Part shown: positions 36,041 through 45,956 of the stretch, piece by piece
Numbering within the stretch: the stretch's first letter is position 1
Layout: each line of letters opens with the position of its first letter
Assembly (NCBI RefSeq): GCF_033436665.1
Contig: NZ_JAWQFO010000007.1
Location: 229,163-293,162 of the forward strand
DNA: 64,000 nucleotides
Reading direction: 5' to 3'
Source: JAWQFO01 sp033436665
Lineage (GTDB): Bacteria > Pseudomonadota > Alphaproteobacteria > Rhodobacterales > Rhodobacteraceae
The notes under the pieces: generated by a model
What the model was told of the DNA's origin: nothing
Seen by the model: the letters and a program-made list of their open reading frames with translations, nothing else
The model's database searches: none
Program-made: the position numbers and the translations under genes

Positions 36041-37955
36041 CGCGCTTCGTTCCTGCCTTGTCGCGGCCCTGCTGTGCGTCGGCACCGCTGCCGCCGCACA
36101 GGAGCTGAGCGAAAGCACGTTCTGGGCTCAGGAAGTCGCACGCGGCTATCTGCCGCCGGTAGCCGAACGGCTTCCCGAGGACGCGCTGGTGGTCGATCTC
36201 GAAGCCAAGGGGCGCAGCTTCGGCACCCAGGGTGGCACGCTGCGCACGATGGTCTCTCGCTCGAAGGACGTGAGGCAGATGGTGGTCTACGGCTACGCGC
36301 GCCTCGTGGGCTACGACCAGGATTACGCGCTGGTGCCTGACATCCTGCGCGACGTCGAGGTGGAGGACGAGCGCAAGTTCACCTTCCACCTGCGGCGCGG
36401 CCACAAGTGGTCCGACGGACATCCCTTCACCTCGGCCGACTTCCGCTACTGGTGGGAACACGTGGCCCAGAACGAGGAACTCTCGCCTTCCGGGCCGCCG
36501 GAATTCATGATCGTCGACGGCGAGCTGGCGACGATGAGCTTTCCCGACGACGTCACGGTCGTGATCGAATGGAAGGGGCAGAACCCGAATTTCCTGCAGT
36601 TGCTGGCCCAGGCCGCTCCGCCGTTCATCTACCGGCCCGCGCATTACCTGCGGAAGTACCATGCCGAATTCGCCGACCCGGACCAGCTGGCCGAGGCGGT
36701 CAGCAAGGCACGGGTGCGCAGCTGGGCGGCCCTGCACAACGGGCTTGACGATCTCTACAAGTTCGACGACCCGGAACTGCCGACGTTGCAGCCGTGGATG
36801 ATCGGCAGCGCGGGCACGTCCTCGCGCCAGCTTTTCGTGCGCAACCCCTACTTCCACCGGGTCGACAAGCGTGGCATGCAACTGCCCTATATCGACATCG
36901 TCGAGATGTCGATCGTGGGCGCGGGGCTTGTCGCGGCCAAGACCAATGCCGGCGAAAGCGATCTGCAGGCCCGAGGGCTCGACTTTCCCGACATCGCCAT
37001 TCTGAAGAAGGGCGAGGCCGACGGCGGCAACTACCGTGTGCTGCTCTGGGCCAACGGCGCGGCAAGCCAGATCGCGATCTATCCCAACCTGAACTTCGCC
37101 GACGAGGTCTGGCGCGAGGTCATGCGCGACGTGCGCTTCCGGCGCGCGCTGTCCCTGGCCATCGACCGCAACATGATCAACCGGGCGCTCTATTTCGGAC
37201 TGGCCAATGTTGGCGGCATGACCGCCCTGCCGGAAAGCCCGCTTTTCGACGAGCAGAACCTCAACGCCTGGACCAAGTACGATCCCGAGATGGCGAACCT
37301 GCTGCTCGACGACATGGGACTGACCGAACGCAACGCCGCGGGCTTCAGGCTGCTGCCGGACGGGCGGCCGATGGAATTCGTCATCGAGACGGCGGGCGAG
37401 CGCCAGGAGGTCGAGAACGCGCTCGCCATCGTCACCGACACTTGGCGCGACATCGGGGTCAAGCTGGTCATGCGCCCGTCTGACCGGGACATTCTGCGCA
37501 ACCGCATCTACGCCGGCGTCACCATGGCGGCGGTCTGGTTCGGCTGGGACAACGGGCTGCCGCAGCCCTACACCTCGCCGGATTACCTCGCGCCCACCGA
37601 CCAGGTGTTCTTCGCCTGGCCGATGTGGGGACAGTATCACCAGACCGGCGGCGAGGCCGGCGAAGCACCCGACATGCCGGAGGCCGAACGCCTGATGCAG
37701 CTGGCAAGCGACTGGAAACATACCGGCAAGGCCTACGAGCGCGAGGCAATCTGGCGCGAGATGCTGAAGATCCATGCCGAGAACCTCTTCGGCATCGGCA
37801 TTCTGTCGGGCGCTCCGCAACCGGTCGTCGTCAACAAGCGCCTGCGCAACGTTCCTGAGAACGCGGTCTGGGCCTGGGACCCGGGTGCGCATTTCGGCAT
37901 GTACCGGATCGACGAGTTCTACTTCGATGACCCGCACCAGCAGCTGACCCAATGA
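36033..37955 (+). CDS. ABC transporter substrate-binding protein, family 5
   Basis: 640 residues: signal peptide (about 1-22, ending GTAAAAQ) followed by an SBP_bac_5 (DppA/OppA/YejA-like) periplasmic domain, seen in the FTFHLRRGHKWSDGHPFTSAD region and RFRRALSLAIDRNMINRALY. The length is nearer to YejA (long peptide or microcin C binder) than to DppA. It overlaps the ATPase gene by 8 bp and the first permease by 4 bp. The cargo is not deducible; peptides, opines or oligosaccharides are all possible. Confidence 0.9.
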   Translation: MLDALRSCLVAALLCVGTAAAAQELSESTFWAQEVARGYLPPVAERLPEDALVVDLEAKGRSFGTQGGTLRTMVSRSKDVRQMVVYGYARLVGYDQDYALVPDILRDVEVEDERKFTFHLRRGHKWSDGHPFTSADFRYWWEHVAQNEELSPSGPPEFMIVDGELATMSFPDDVTVVIEWKGQNPNFLQLLAQAAPPFIYRPAHYLRKYHAEFADPDQLAEAVSKARVRSWAALHNGLDDLYKFDDPELPTLQPWMIGSAGTSSRQLFVRNPYFHRVDKRGMQLPYIDIVEMSIVGAGLVAAKTNAGESDLQARGLDFPDIAILKKGEADGGNYRVLLWANGAASQIAIYPNLNFADEVWREVMRDVRFRRALSLAIDRNMINRALYFGLANVGGMTALPESPLFDEQNLNAWTKYDPEMANLLLDDMGLTERNAAGFRLLPDGRPMEFVIETAGERQEVENALAIVTDTWRDIGVKLVMRPSDRDILRNRIYAGVTMAAVWFGWDNGLPQPYTSPDYLAPTDQVFFAWPMWGQYHQTGGEAGEAPDMPEAERLMQLASDWKHTGKAYEREAIWREMLKIHAENLFGIGILSGAPQPVVVNKRLRNVPENAVWAWDPGAHFGMYRIDEFYFDDPHQQLTQ

Positions 37956-38980
37956 TGTTTCTGAAATACGCCGCGTATCGCTTCTGCACGATGCTGATTA
38001 CGCTCCTGGTGGTCTCGGTGCTGATCTTCGTCATCATCAACCTTCCGCCCGGAGACTACCTCAGCAACCAGATCGCAGAACTACGCTCGACCGGGCAGGC
38101 CGATGGGGTCGCCAAGGCCGAGTTCCTGCGGCAGGAATACGCACTCGACCGGCCGATCTGGGAGCAATACCTGATTTGGGTCGGCTTCGCCGAAGGTCCG
38201 CAAGGCTACTCGGGGCTGATCCAGGGCAACTTCGGCTGGTCCTTCGAATACGACGAGCCGGTGGCCGACATCGTCGGCGACACGTTGTGGCTGACCGTCC
38301 TCGTAAACCTCGCCGCGGTGCTCTTCGTCTACGTCGTCGCGCTGCCTCTGGGCGTCATCGCCGCGGCGAAATCGGAAACCTGGGCCGATTACAGCGCGGC
38401 CTTCGTCGGCTACCTCGGCCTTGCGACGCCGAACTTCCTGCTGGCGCTGATCCTGTTCTACTACGGGCACAAGTATTTCGACCTGCCGATCGGCGGGCTG
38501 ATGTCCCCGGAGTTCGAAGGCCAGCCGCTGAGCTGGGAGAAGGTCAAGTCGATCCTCGTCCACCTCATCGTGCCGACCTTCGTGATCGGCACCTCGGGGG
38601 CGGCCGCGATGATGCAGCGCCTGCGCGCCAACATGCTCGACGAACTCAGCAAACCCTATGTCGAGACTGCGCGCGCCAAGGGGCTGACCCCCTCGAAGAT
38701 GCTGGTCAAGTACCCGCTGCGCATGGCCTTCAACCCCTTCGTTGCCGACATCGGCAACCTGCTGCCAGCGATGGTCTCGGGTTCGGTCCTGGTCTCGGTC
38801 GTTCTGGGCCTGCAGACCATCGGCCCCGCCCTGCTGCAGGCGCTGAAATCGCAGGACCAGTTCCTGGCCGGTTTCGTGCTGATGTTCGTGGCGTTCCTGA
38901 CCCTGATCGGCACGATGATCTCCGACCTGCTGCTGGTCCTGCTCGATCCACGCATTCGCTACGGGGCGCGCGGCACATGA
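37952..38980 (+). CDS. ABC transporter permease 1 (DppB/YejB-like)
   Basis: 342 residues, about six membrane segments, with the N-terminal LLVVSVLIFVIINLPPGDYL signature of DppB-type permeases. The cytoplasmic EAA-type loop contains YVETARAKGLTPSKMLVKYPLRMAF. It forms half of the importer channel. The ATG overlaps the binding-protein stop in ATGA and its own stop overlaps the next start, so all four genes are translationally coupled. Confidence 0.93.
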   Translation: MMFLKYAAYRFCTMLITLLVVSVLIFVIINLPPGDYLSNQIAELRSTGQADGVAKAEFLRQEYALDRPIWEQYLIWVGFAEGPQGYSGLIQGNFGWSFEYDEPVADIVGDTLWLTVLVNLAAVLFVYVVALPLGVIAAAKSETWADYSAAFVGYLGLATPNFLLALILFYYGHKYFDLPIGGLMSPEFEGQPLSWEKVKSILVHLIVPTFVIGTSGAAAMMQRLRANMLDELSKPYVETARAKGLTPSKMLVKYPLRMAFNPFVADIGNLLPAMVSGSVLVSVVLGLQTIGPALLQALKSQDQFLAGFVLMFVAFLTLIGTMISDLLLVLLDPRIRYGARGT

Positions 38981-40131
38981 AATCGCTCCCCGACGGACGC
39001 CTGATCGACGAGGAGCCGTGGAGCGACGACACCGACCTGTCGGCGCCGGAACGCTCGGAGATGGACGCGCCCTCGTGGGTGCTGATGTGGCGCAAGTTCC
39101 GCAAACACCGGCTTGCGCTGGTCTCGGGCATCTTCCTGCTGGCCTGTTACCTGATGCTGCCGATCGCCGGGTTCATCGCGCCTTACACGCCGAACCAGCG
39201 CAGTGCCGACTACCTCTACTCGCCGCCGCAGATGATCCACCTGTGGCACGAAGGCCAGTTCATCGGCCCGCATGTCTATGCCACCACGGCCACCGCCGAC
39301 CTCGAGCAATACCGCTGGACCTACGAGTTTCACGAAGATCAGCCGATGAAGCTGAAGTTCTTCTGCGATGGCGGCACGTACCGGCTGTTCGGCTTCATCC
39401 CGTCGGATACGCATCTGTTCTGCGCGCCGGAGGGCGCCACGGTGTTCCTCTGGGGCTCGGACAGGCTGGGGCGCGACGTTTTCAGCCGTATCCTGTATGG
39501 CGCGCAGCTTTCGCTCACGGTGGGCCTGATCGGCATCACCGTGTCCTTCCTGCTCGGCATCTTCTTCGGCTCGATTGCGGGCTATTTCGGCGGCAAGACC
39601 GACTGGCTGATCAACCGCATGATCGAGATCCTGCGCTCGTTGCCCGAATTGCCGCTCTGGCTGGCGCTGTCGGCGGCAGTGCCCTCGAACTGGGGGCCGG
39701 TGGCGGTCTTCTTCATAATCTCGATCATCCTCGGCATCCTCGACTGGCCGGGCCTCGCCCGCGCCGTGCGCTCGAAGTTCCTGTCGCTGCGCGAGGAGGA
39801 GTTCGTGCGCGCTGCCGAGATGATGGGCGCCAAGCCCGGCCGCGTGATCCGCAATCACCTGCTGCCCAACTTCATGTCGCACCTGATCGCCTCGGCCACG
39901 CTGTCGATCCCGGCGATGATCCTCGGGGAGACGGCGCTGAGCTTCCTCGGTCTCGGCCTGCGTGCCCCGGCAGTGAGCTGGGGGGTGATGCTGAACGATG
40001 CGCAAAACCTCGCCAGCATCGAGATCTACCCGTGGACGGCGATCCCGATGCTGCCGATCATCTTCGTGGTGCTGGCCTTCAACTTCCTCGGCGACGGGCT
40101 GCGTGCGTCGCTCGATCCCTACAAGAGTTAG
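38977..40131 (+). CDS. ABC transporter permease 2 (DppC/YejE-like)
   Basis: 384 residues. The first membrane helix (about 45-65) is separated from the rest by a roughly 100-residue periplasmic loop ending FLWGSDRLGRDVFSRILYG, as in YejE-like DppC permeases. The EAA loop reads FVRAAEMMGAKPGRVIRNHL. ATG 38977 overlaps permease 1 (ATGA). Longer in-frame readings upstream overlap permease 1 and are not real. It overlaps the convergent PACE gene by 4 bp. Confidence 0.93.
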   Translation: MKSLPDGRLIDEEPWSDDTDLSAPERSEMDAPSWVLMWRKFRKHRLALVSGIFLLACYLMLPIAGFIAPYTPNQRSADYLYSPPQMIHLWHEGQFIGPHVYATTATADLEQYRWTYEFHEDQPMKLKFFCDGGTYRLFGFIPSDTHLFCAPEGATVFLWGSDRLGRDVFSRILYGAQLSLTVGLIGITVSFLLGIFFGSIAGYFGGKTDWLINRMIEILRSLPELPLWLALSAAVPSNWGPVAVFFIISIILGILDWPGLARAVRSKFLSLREEEFVRAAEMMGAKPGRVIRNHLLPNFMSHLIASATLSIPAMILGETALSFLGLGLRAPAVSWGVMLNDAQNLASIEIYPWTAIPMLPIIFVVLAFNFLGDGLRASLDPYKS

Positions 40132-40589
40132 GTTTCAGCGACCTTCCGTGCCTGTCCACCTCGGTTTTCCAACGCCCACTCGGCCAGCGGGAACAACCGG
40201 TCATAGGCCCAATTGAAGCCGAATGCGTAGACCACGTAGAAAAGCGCGAACGACACGTCCATCACGAACGCCTGCCACAACGTGACCCCGAGGTACCACG
40301 CGATGAAGGGCATCAGGACGATCAGAAGGCCGATCTCGAAGAGAACCGCGTGAAGGACCCGCAGGCGCGGAGTCTTCTGCGTCGTGCCGGAAACCCGCTG
40401 CAGGACGACGTCGAAACCGATGTTGTAAACCAAGTTCCAGAGCGTCGCGAGCGTCGCGCTGACAAGCCCGACAACACCGATGTCGTGCGCCGGCATATGG
40501 AAAGCAACCGCCCCAAGCGGGACAATAAGCATCAGGGCGATGATCTCAAAACTGATGGCATGTCGAAGACGATCGAGCGGGGAGCGCAT
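40128..40589 (-). CDS. PACE-family (AceI-like) efflux protein
   Basis: 153 residues and four membrane helices in two repeats of the bacterial transmembrane pair domain. Each repeat has the conserved RxxHAxxFE start (RLRHAISFEIIAL, RVLHAVLFEIGLL) and an aromatic/Asn-rich second helix (WNLVYNIGFD, YAFGFNWAYD). PACE proteins such as AceI export biocides such as chlorhexidine and probably short diamines (cadaverine, putrescine). A diamine-exporting role would be interesting near the polyamine-type genes, but is only inference. It is convergent with the ABC operon. Confidence 0.9.
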   Translation of the reverse strand: MRSPLDRLRHAISFEIIALMLIVPLGAVAFHMPAHDIGVVGLVSATLATLWNLVYNIGFDVVLQRVSGTTQKTPRLRVLHAVLFEIGLLIVLMPFIAWYLGVTLWQAFVMDVSFALFYVVYAFGFNWAYDRLFPLAEWALENRGGQARKVAET

Positions 40590-40763
40590 GGCAACCTCTT
40601 AGCAGGTGCCGGGTCGTCCCGGGTCTCTTTCCATTACGGGGAGGTCGTCCTCTCGCCGACCGAATTGGCACCAATCGGTCACGGTTTCAAGGATTTTGAT
40701 GCCGAACGTCCTCACACGTGCCGGATTTGACGCAGCGTCACCGAAAAAAGGACCCGACCCGGT

Positions 40764-43229
40764 TCAGCGATCGTCGCCGGACCCCTCACCGAGATCTTCC
40801 ATCATCTCCTCCTCGATCGAGGACTGCGCCGCGGCCGTCACCGCCTTGCGCTCTTCCTCGCTGAGTTCGTCGATCTTGCCGTCGGCGAGGCGCACTGTGA
40901 CCTCCTTGTGGGCGAACTTGATGCCCTCGCGCTCGAAGAGTTCGCGGATTTCCTGGTAGACCTTCTTGCGCACGAGCCACTGATCGCCCGGCTTGGTCAT
41001 AAACTTCACCCGGATGATCATCGCGCTGTCCTGCATCTCGATGACGCCCTGGCTTTTCAGCGGCTGGATGAAGTTCTCGCCGATCACGGGGTCGTCCATC
41101 AGTTGCACCCCGAGCTTCTTGATGAGCTTGCGCACCTTCTCGACATCCGTGTCATAGGTCACGCGCAGCGGCAGCTTCATGATGACCCAATCGCGCGAGT
41201 AATTCGTCATCACCTGGATCTCGCCGAACGGGATGGTGTGCAGCGCGCCCAGGTGGTGGCGCAACTGAAACGAACGGACCGAGATCTTCTCGACCGTGCC
41301 CTTGACCCCGCCCACGTCGAGATATTCGCCCTTCCGGAACGCGTCGTCGAAGAGAAAAAACCCGCCCGAGAAAATGTCGCGCACCAGCGCCTGCGATCCG
41401 AAGCCGACAGCAACACCCACCACGCCCGCGCCCGCGAAGAGCGGCCCGACGTTGATGCCCATCTGCAAGAGCACGATCAGGACGATGGTGACCAGCAGCA
41501 CGATCAGGATGAAATTGCGGAACAGCGGCAGCAGGGTCGCAAGCCGGCTTGCGCTCGACGCCGCACTGCCTTCGTCGCCAAGCTCGGTCTCGTCCGGCAT
41601 GTCGGCCTGCTCTTCCTCGATCTTGCCGTCGATCCAGATCCGGAAGGCGTGATAAAGCACGTAGCCGATCAGCAGGATCACCATCACGTCGAGGATCTGG
41701 TCCGCCGCGCTTTCGACCATCCGCGTCGGGTTGCTGTCCCAGATGTAGAAGAAGGCGTAGAGCCCGGCCACGAAGGCGAGGATCGCGGCGACACGCCGCG
41801 CGAGATCCTCGTAGGTGTGCAGTTTGGAATGGTTGAGAAACTCCGACGGCCGCTCCGCGCGCAGCGCGCTCTCGCCGTCCTCGGACGCCTCTCCAGGAGC
41901 CGGTTCACTGTCATCGGCCAACTCCGCAATCTCGTTTTTCTCGCGCAGCGCCCGCGCCCGGGCAAAGCTGCGCTCGATAAAGAAGTTGATCACGCCGTAG
42001 ACCACGATGATCGACATGACGATCCCATAGGCGCCGGCGATCAGCGGGATCGCGTTCGGATCGCCCAACACGAGGTCATAGGTCAGCGAGACCCAGGCGA
42101 AGAGCATGTAGACGATGATCGCCGGCGCCCAGAGGTTGGCTGCGGCCTTGGCGACCCAGCTCAGATCCTCGGGCGCCTTGCCGTTCCGGAACGCGCGGCT
42201 GATCGCGCGGCGGTTGACCAGAACCATGGTGATGTTCAGCAGCACCACCACCGCCGACAGCAGCGAGGCGAGGAAGGCGTAGACCTCGTAGTTGAGGCCA
42301 AGTTCCTTGATCCAGACCCCGAAGACGAGGGCGCAAATGTCGAAGCCCGCCACCGCCCAAAGCCAGAGGTAGAGACGGCGCGCGTCCCGCGCCGTCATCA
42401 CCGGGATCCGGTACTGCTCGAGGTAGGGCGACAGGATCATTCGCCACAGATCGCCCACGGCCCGGCTGAGGAAATAGGCGAGGTTGATCACCACGATGGT
42501 GAACTTCAGTGCGACATCCTCGACCGGATCGAAGAAGACGACGCCCAGCACATAGGCCACGGCCATCGATACCAGGATTCCGATGACGCCCATGAAGAAG
42601 CGGTAGACGAGAAACGGCATCTTCTCGAGATAGCCCTGCGGTGCCTCGACCTGCCGCCCGACGACATACTTGCGGGCGAAGCGCTTGCCATAGATCTGCT
42701 TTTCGACCACGGCGCCGATGGCGAAGAGCAGACAGGACAGAAGCAGGATGCGCACGAACAGCCAGATCGTTCCGTCCGGACTGGTGGCGCGCAGGATGAA
42801 GGCGACCTCGTTGAAGGCCACCGGCAGGTTGACGAGCCGTTCCACCAGCTTCGTTCGGAAGGTCACGACGTCGTCCTGCACTTTCATCAGACGGCCGGGG
42901 CCGGCCACTTCGGCGCCCGCAGCTTCTTCCTCCGCCGCGTCCTCCGGGGCGTCAGCCTCGGCATCCTCGGGCGGCGGGGAGACGATGTTGCCCTCGGTGT
43001 CGATCACCACGACGTTGACGCCGGTCTCCCGGGCCTGCCGCATGATCTCTGCGATCCGGTCCGAGGCCGAGGCGTCTTCCTGCTCCTTCGGCGCCTCGAC
43101 GGTCGGCACCAGCGAGCCAAGCGACTGTGCCTGAGACGGGGAAGCGATCATGGCGATGCCGAGCGCGAGCAGCAACGCGAGGACGGGCGGGAAAAAAAGT
43201 CTTGCCAAGGAAGGCCACCGATCAGGCAT
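40764..43229 (-). CDS. Large MscS-family mechanosensitive channel
   Basis: About 821 residues. A signal peptide or first helix (ALLLALGIAMIASPSQA) is followed by an acidic periplasmic segment (EDAEADAPEDAAEEEA), multiple membrane helices, and a C-terminal MscS domain: the pore-lining glycine/alanine helix GVGAVAVGFGSQALVRDI, then YLDVGGVKGTVEKISVRSF. The size and extra helices resemble YbdG/MscK-like channels. It opens on membrane tension to release solutes in osmotic down-shock. The start at 43229 is placed so that the signal peptide is N-terminal; upstream in-frame residues are not convincing. Confidence 0.9.
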   Translation of the reverse strand: MPDRWPSLARLFFPPVLALLLALGIAMIASPSQAQSLGSLVPTVEAPKEQEDASASDRIAEIMRQARETGVNVVVIDTEGNIVSPPPEDAEADAPEDAAEEEAAGAEVAGPGRLMKVQDDVVTFRTKLVERLVNLPVAFNEVAFILRATSPDGTIWLFVRILLLSCLLFAIGAVVEKQIYGKRFARKYVVGRQVEAPQGYLEKMPFLVYRFFMGVIGILVSMAVAYVLGVVFFDPVEDVALKFTIVVINLAYFLSRAVGDLWRMILSPYLEQYRIPVMTARDARRLYLWLWAVAGFDICALVFGVWIKELGLNYEVYAFLASLLSAVVVLLNITMVLVNRRAISRAFRNGKAPEDLSWVAKAAANLWAPAIIVYMLFAWVSLTYDLVLGDPNAIPLIAGAYGIVMSIIVVYGVINFFIERSFARARALREKNEIAELADDSEPAPGEASEDGESALRAERPSEFLNHSKLHTYEDLARRVAAILAFVAGLYAFFYIWDSNPTRMVESAADQILDVMVILLIGYVLYHAFRIWIDGKIEEEQADMPDETELGDEGSAASSASRLATLLPLFRNFILIVLLVTIVLIVLLQMGINVGPLFAGAGVVGVAVGFGSQALVRDIFSGGFFLFDDAFRKGEYLDVGGVKGTVEKISVRSFQLRHHLGALHTIPFGEIQVMTNYSRDWVIMKLPLRVTYDTDVEKVRKLIKKLGVQLMDDPVIGENFIQPLKSQGVIEMQDSAMIIRVKFMTKPGDQWLVRKKVYQEIRELFEREGIKFAHKEVTVRLADGKIDELSEEERKAVTAAAQSSIEEEMMEDLGEGSGDDR

Positions 43230-43485
43230 ATGCGTCTTCGAAACGCTATGCCAGCGCCCCCGGCATTGCAAACGCGGCGCGTCTGCCGCTGGCTCGCCGC
43301 GTGGGTTTTGCACCCTATTTGGATTTGTGTCATATCGGATTCGCACAGACATACTGGGCCTGCCCGAGACCCGTGAGACCAAAGGACCCGCCCATGCGTT
43401 TGTTTCCGAACCACGGATCGAAGGCATCGGCACGCTTGCATACGCGCTTTGTCGATCCGGCGAACCGGCATAACGGAAACTGAAT
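43230..43485. other. Intergenic region with a possible small coupled ORF
   Basis: This divergent region between the MscS gene and the glycan operon holds one small frame worth recording, 43394-43483 on the plus strand (29 residues, MRLFPNHGSK...). It has AAAGGA seven bases before its ATG and ends two bases before the GTG chosen for the first glycosyltransferase. It might be a leader peptide that couples translation, or chance. I see no clear sigma-70 promoter. Confidence 0.35.
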
Positions 43486-44712
43486 GTGCACGGTGTGGCA
43501 GGACCCTTGACGGCAGACAAACACACGGCCGATCCATCCGGAGAGCACCGCTCGCCCCGGATCATGCTTTACAGCCACGACACCTTCGGCCTCGGCCATC
43601 TTCGGCGGTCTCGCGCCATCGCCTCGGCCCTGACCGCCGCGGATCCCACCGCCTCGGCGATCATCCTGACCGGATCACCCATGGCGGGCCGTTTCGCGTT
43701 TCCGGAACGGGTCGACCACGTGCGCCTGCCCGGCGTGACCAAGCTGCCCGACGGCAGCTACGTCAGCCAGACCCTGGGCCTCGACATCGACGAGATCACC
43801 GCCCTGCGCGGCGGCCTGATCCAGACCGCCGCCGAGCAGTACGATCCCGACCTGCTGATCGTCGACAAGGAGCCGACCGGCTTTCGAGGCGAGCTTCTGC
43901 CCACGCTCGAGGCGCTCGAGCGTCAGGGGCGGACGCGCTGCGTGCTCGGCCTGCGCGACGTGCTCGACGAACCTGAAGTTCTGCGCACGGAATGGGCGCG
44001 CAAGGGCGCCATCGAGGCCACCGAGCGCTTCTACGACGAAGTCTGGGTCTACGGCATGCGCTCGGTTTACGACCCCACCGAGGGGCTGGACCTGACATCG
44101 GACCTGCGCGCCCGGATGCACTGGACGGGCTACCTGCGCCGCGAGATCGGAGACCCGGCCGACCCGCCGGAGGTGCCTTACGTTCTGGTCACGCCCGGCG
44201 GCGGCGGCGACGGGCGGTTCATGGTCGACCTGGTGCTGTCGGCCTACGAACGCGACACCGAGCTCGGACCGGACGCCCTCATCGTCTATGGCCCGTTTCT
44301 GTCGGGCGAGGTGCGCGCCGCCTTTGACGCGCGCGTCGCAAAGCTCGGCGGCCGGGTGACCGCGACCGGGTTCGACAGTCGCATCGAATCGCTGATCGCC
44401 GGTGCCGAAGGCGTGGTCTGCATGGGCGGATACAACACCTTCTGCGAGGTGCTGTCCTTCGACAAGCGCGCCGTGATCGTCCCGCGCACCGTCCCGCGGC
44501 TCGAGCAGTGGATCCGGGCGTCCCGGGCCGAGGAGCTGGGCCTCGTGCGCATGCTCGACGAGACCCGCGACGGTCTGACACCGGAGGCGATGAGCGCTGC
44601 GATCCGGGCGCTGCCGCGCCAGCCACGGCCATCCGATTCCGGTGCCGAGGGGCTGCTCGACGGCCTCGGGGTCGTGGTCGACCGCGCCAGGGCCTTGATG
44701 GCGGCGGAATGA
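43486..44712 (+). CDS. GT28/MurG-like glycosyltransferase
   Basis: 408 residues in a GT-B-like fold. The N-terminal SHDTFGLGHLRRSRAIAS is a nucleotide-sugar glycosyltransferase pattern (GxGHxxR), and the C-terminal part has VVCMGGYNTFCEVLSF, a donor-binding loop. It is paralogous to the gene at 47604 (same GxGH and CxGYNT motifs). The GTG at 43486 is chosen because no ATG occurs before the motif except an internal one at MLYSHD; a GTG at 43495 is also possible. It is the first gene of a seven-gene operon and overlaps the next by 4 bp. Confidence 0.78.
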   Translation: MHGVAGPLTADKHTADPSGEHRSPRIMLYSHDTFGLGHLRRSRAIASALTAADPTASAIILTGSPMAGRFAFPERVDHVRLPGVTKLPDGSYVSQTLGLDIDEITALRGGLIQTAAEQYDPDLLIVDKEPTGFRGELLPTLEALERQGRTRCVLGLRDVLDEPEVLRTEWARKGAIEATERFYDEVWVYGMRSVYDPTEGLDLTSDLRARMHWTGYLRREIGDPADPPEVPYVLVTPGGGGDGRFMVDLVLSAYERDTELGPDALIVYGPFLSGEVRAAFDARVAKLGGRVTATGFDSRIESLIAGAEGVVCMGGYNTFCEVLSFDKRAVIVPRTVPRLEQWIRASRAEELGLVRMLDETRDGLTPEAMSAAIRALPRQPRPSDSGAEGLLDGLGVVVDRARALMAAE

Positions 44713-45956
44713 CCGGGACCGCCCCGGCGCTTGCGATCCTGGTCAAGGGCTGGCCCCGCCTGTCCGAGACCTTCATCGCGCAAGAGCTCGCTGCCCTCGA
44801 GGACGGCGGGCTCGGCTTCGACATCTGGTCGCTGCGCCATCCCACCGACACCAAGACGCATCCCCTTCACGATCGCCTCAAGGCGCGCGTGTTCTACCTC
44901 CCGGAATATCTGCACCAGGAGCCGCGGCGCGTCCTCCACGGGCTGCGGCATGCGCGCAAGCTGCCGGGGTTCTCCGAGGCGTGGCGCGTGTTTCGCGCCG
45001 ACCTCACGCGCGACCGGAGCCGCAACCGGGTGCGCCGTTTCGGACAGGCCTGCGTGCTGGCGCGCGAACTGCCCAGCGACGTGCGCGGGCTCTACGCGCA
45101 TTTCCTGCACACACCCTCGTCGGTCGCGCGCTATGCGGCGATCCTGCGCGGCCTGCCGTGGTCCTTCTCGGCCCATGCCAAGGACATCTGGACATCGCCC
45201 GAATGGGAGCTGCGCGAGAAGCTTTCACCGGCAAACTACGGGGCCCAGTTCGGCGCCACCTGCACGGCTTTCGGAGCGGAACACCTGCGCGACCTCGCCG
45301 GCGACCCGGACGCCATCGACCTTGTCTATCACGGGCTCGACCTCGGGCGTTTTCCCGCCGCGCCGGAGCGCGCAGCGCGCCAGCCCGGCGCACCGCTGCG
45401 GCTGCTGTCGGTCGGCCGGCTGGTCGAGAAGAAGGGGTTCGACCGCCTGATCGAAGCACTGGCGCTGCTGCCCGACACGGTCGACTGGCATTGGGAGCAT
45501 GTCGGCGGCGGCGCGCTCGGCTCCGAGATGAAGGCGCTGGCCGCGCGTCTCGGCGTGGGCGACCGGATCACGTGGCGCGGCGCCTGCGACCAGCCCGAGG
45601 TGATCGACGCCATGCGATCCGCCGACCTTTTCGTGCTGCCCAGCCGCGTAGCGGCCGACGGCGACCGTGACGGGTTGCCCAACGTGCTGATGGAAGCGGC
45701 AAGCCAGAAGCTGCCGATCCTGTCGACCCCGGTGTCGGCGATACCGGAATTCATCGAGGACGGCGTGCACGGCATGCTGCGCGCCGACGCACCCGATGAA
45801 CTGGCCGCCGCGATCCGCCAGTTCGCCGAAGACCAGTCGCTTGGGCCGCGCCTGGCCGAGGCCGCACATACCCGCCTTGTCGCCGAGTTCCGCATGGCAC
45901 CAGGCATCGCCCGCCTGCACGCGCGCCTGACCGAGATGCTGGACACGTCGGAATGA
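44709..45956 (+). CDS. Glycosyltransferase family 4, colanic-acid type
   Basis: 415 residues, GT-B fold. The N-terminal GWPRLSETFIAQEL and the C-terminal LLSVGRLVEKKGFDRLIEAL, DLFVLPSRVAADGDRDGLP and NVLMEAASQKLPILSTP are typical of WcaL/GT4 retaining transferases. It would add a sugar from a nucleotide donor in the cytoplasm. The start at 44709 overlaps the preceding gene (ATGA), and its stop overlaps the next start. Confidence 0.92.
   Translation: MTGTAPALAILVKGWPRLSETFIAQELAALEDGGLGFDIWSLRHPTDTKTHPLHDRLKARVFYLPEYLHQEPRRVLHGLRHARKLPGFSEAWRVFRADLTRDRSRNRVRRFGQACVLARELPSDVRGLYAHFLHTPSSVARYAAILRGLPWSFSAHAKDIWTSPEWELREKLSPANYGAQFGATCTAFGAEHLRDLAGDPDAIDLVYHGLDLGRFPAAPERAARQPGAPLRLLSVGRLVEKKGFDRLIEALALLPDTVDWHWEHVGGGALGSEMKALAARLGVGDRITWRGACDQPEVIDAMRSADLFVLPSRVAADGDRDGLPNVLMEAASQKLPILSTPVSAIPEFIEDGVHGMLRADAPDELAAAIRQFAEDQSLGPRLAEAAHTRLVAEFRMAPGIARLHARLTEMLDTSE

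Noticed and set aside
40908..43376. An 822-residue plus-strand frame antisense to the MscS channel gene.
   Set aside because: Composition is the Asp/His/Arg-rich pattern of a reverse-complemented membrane protein. There is no domain, and the minus-strand gene has a clear MscS motif.
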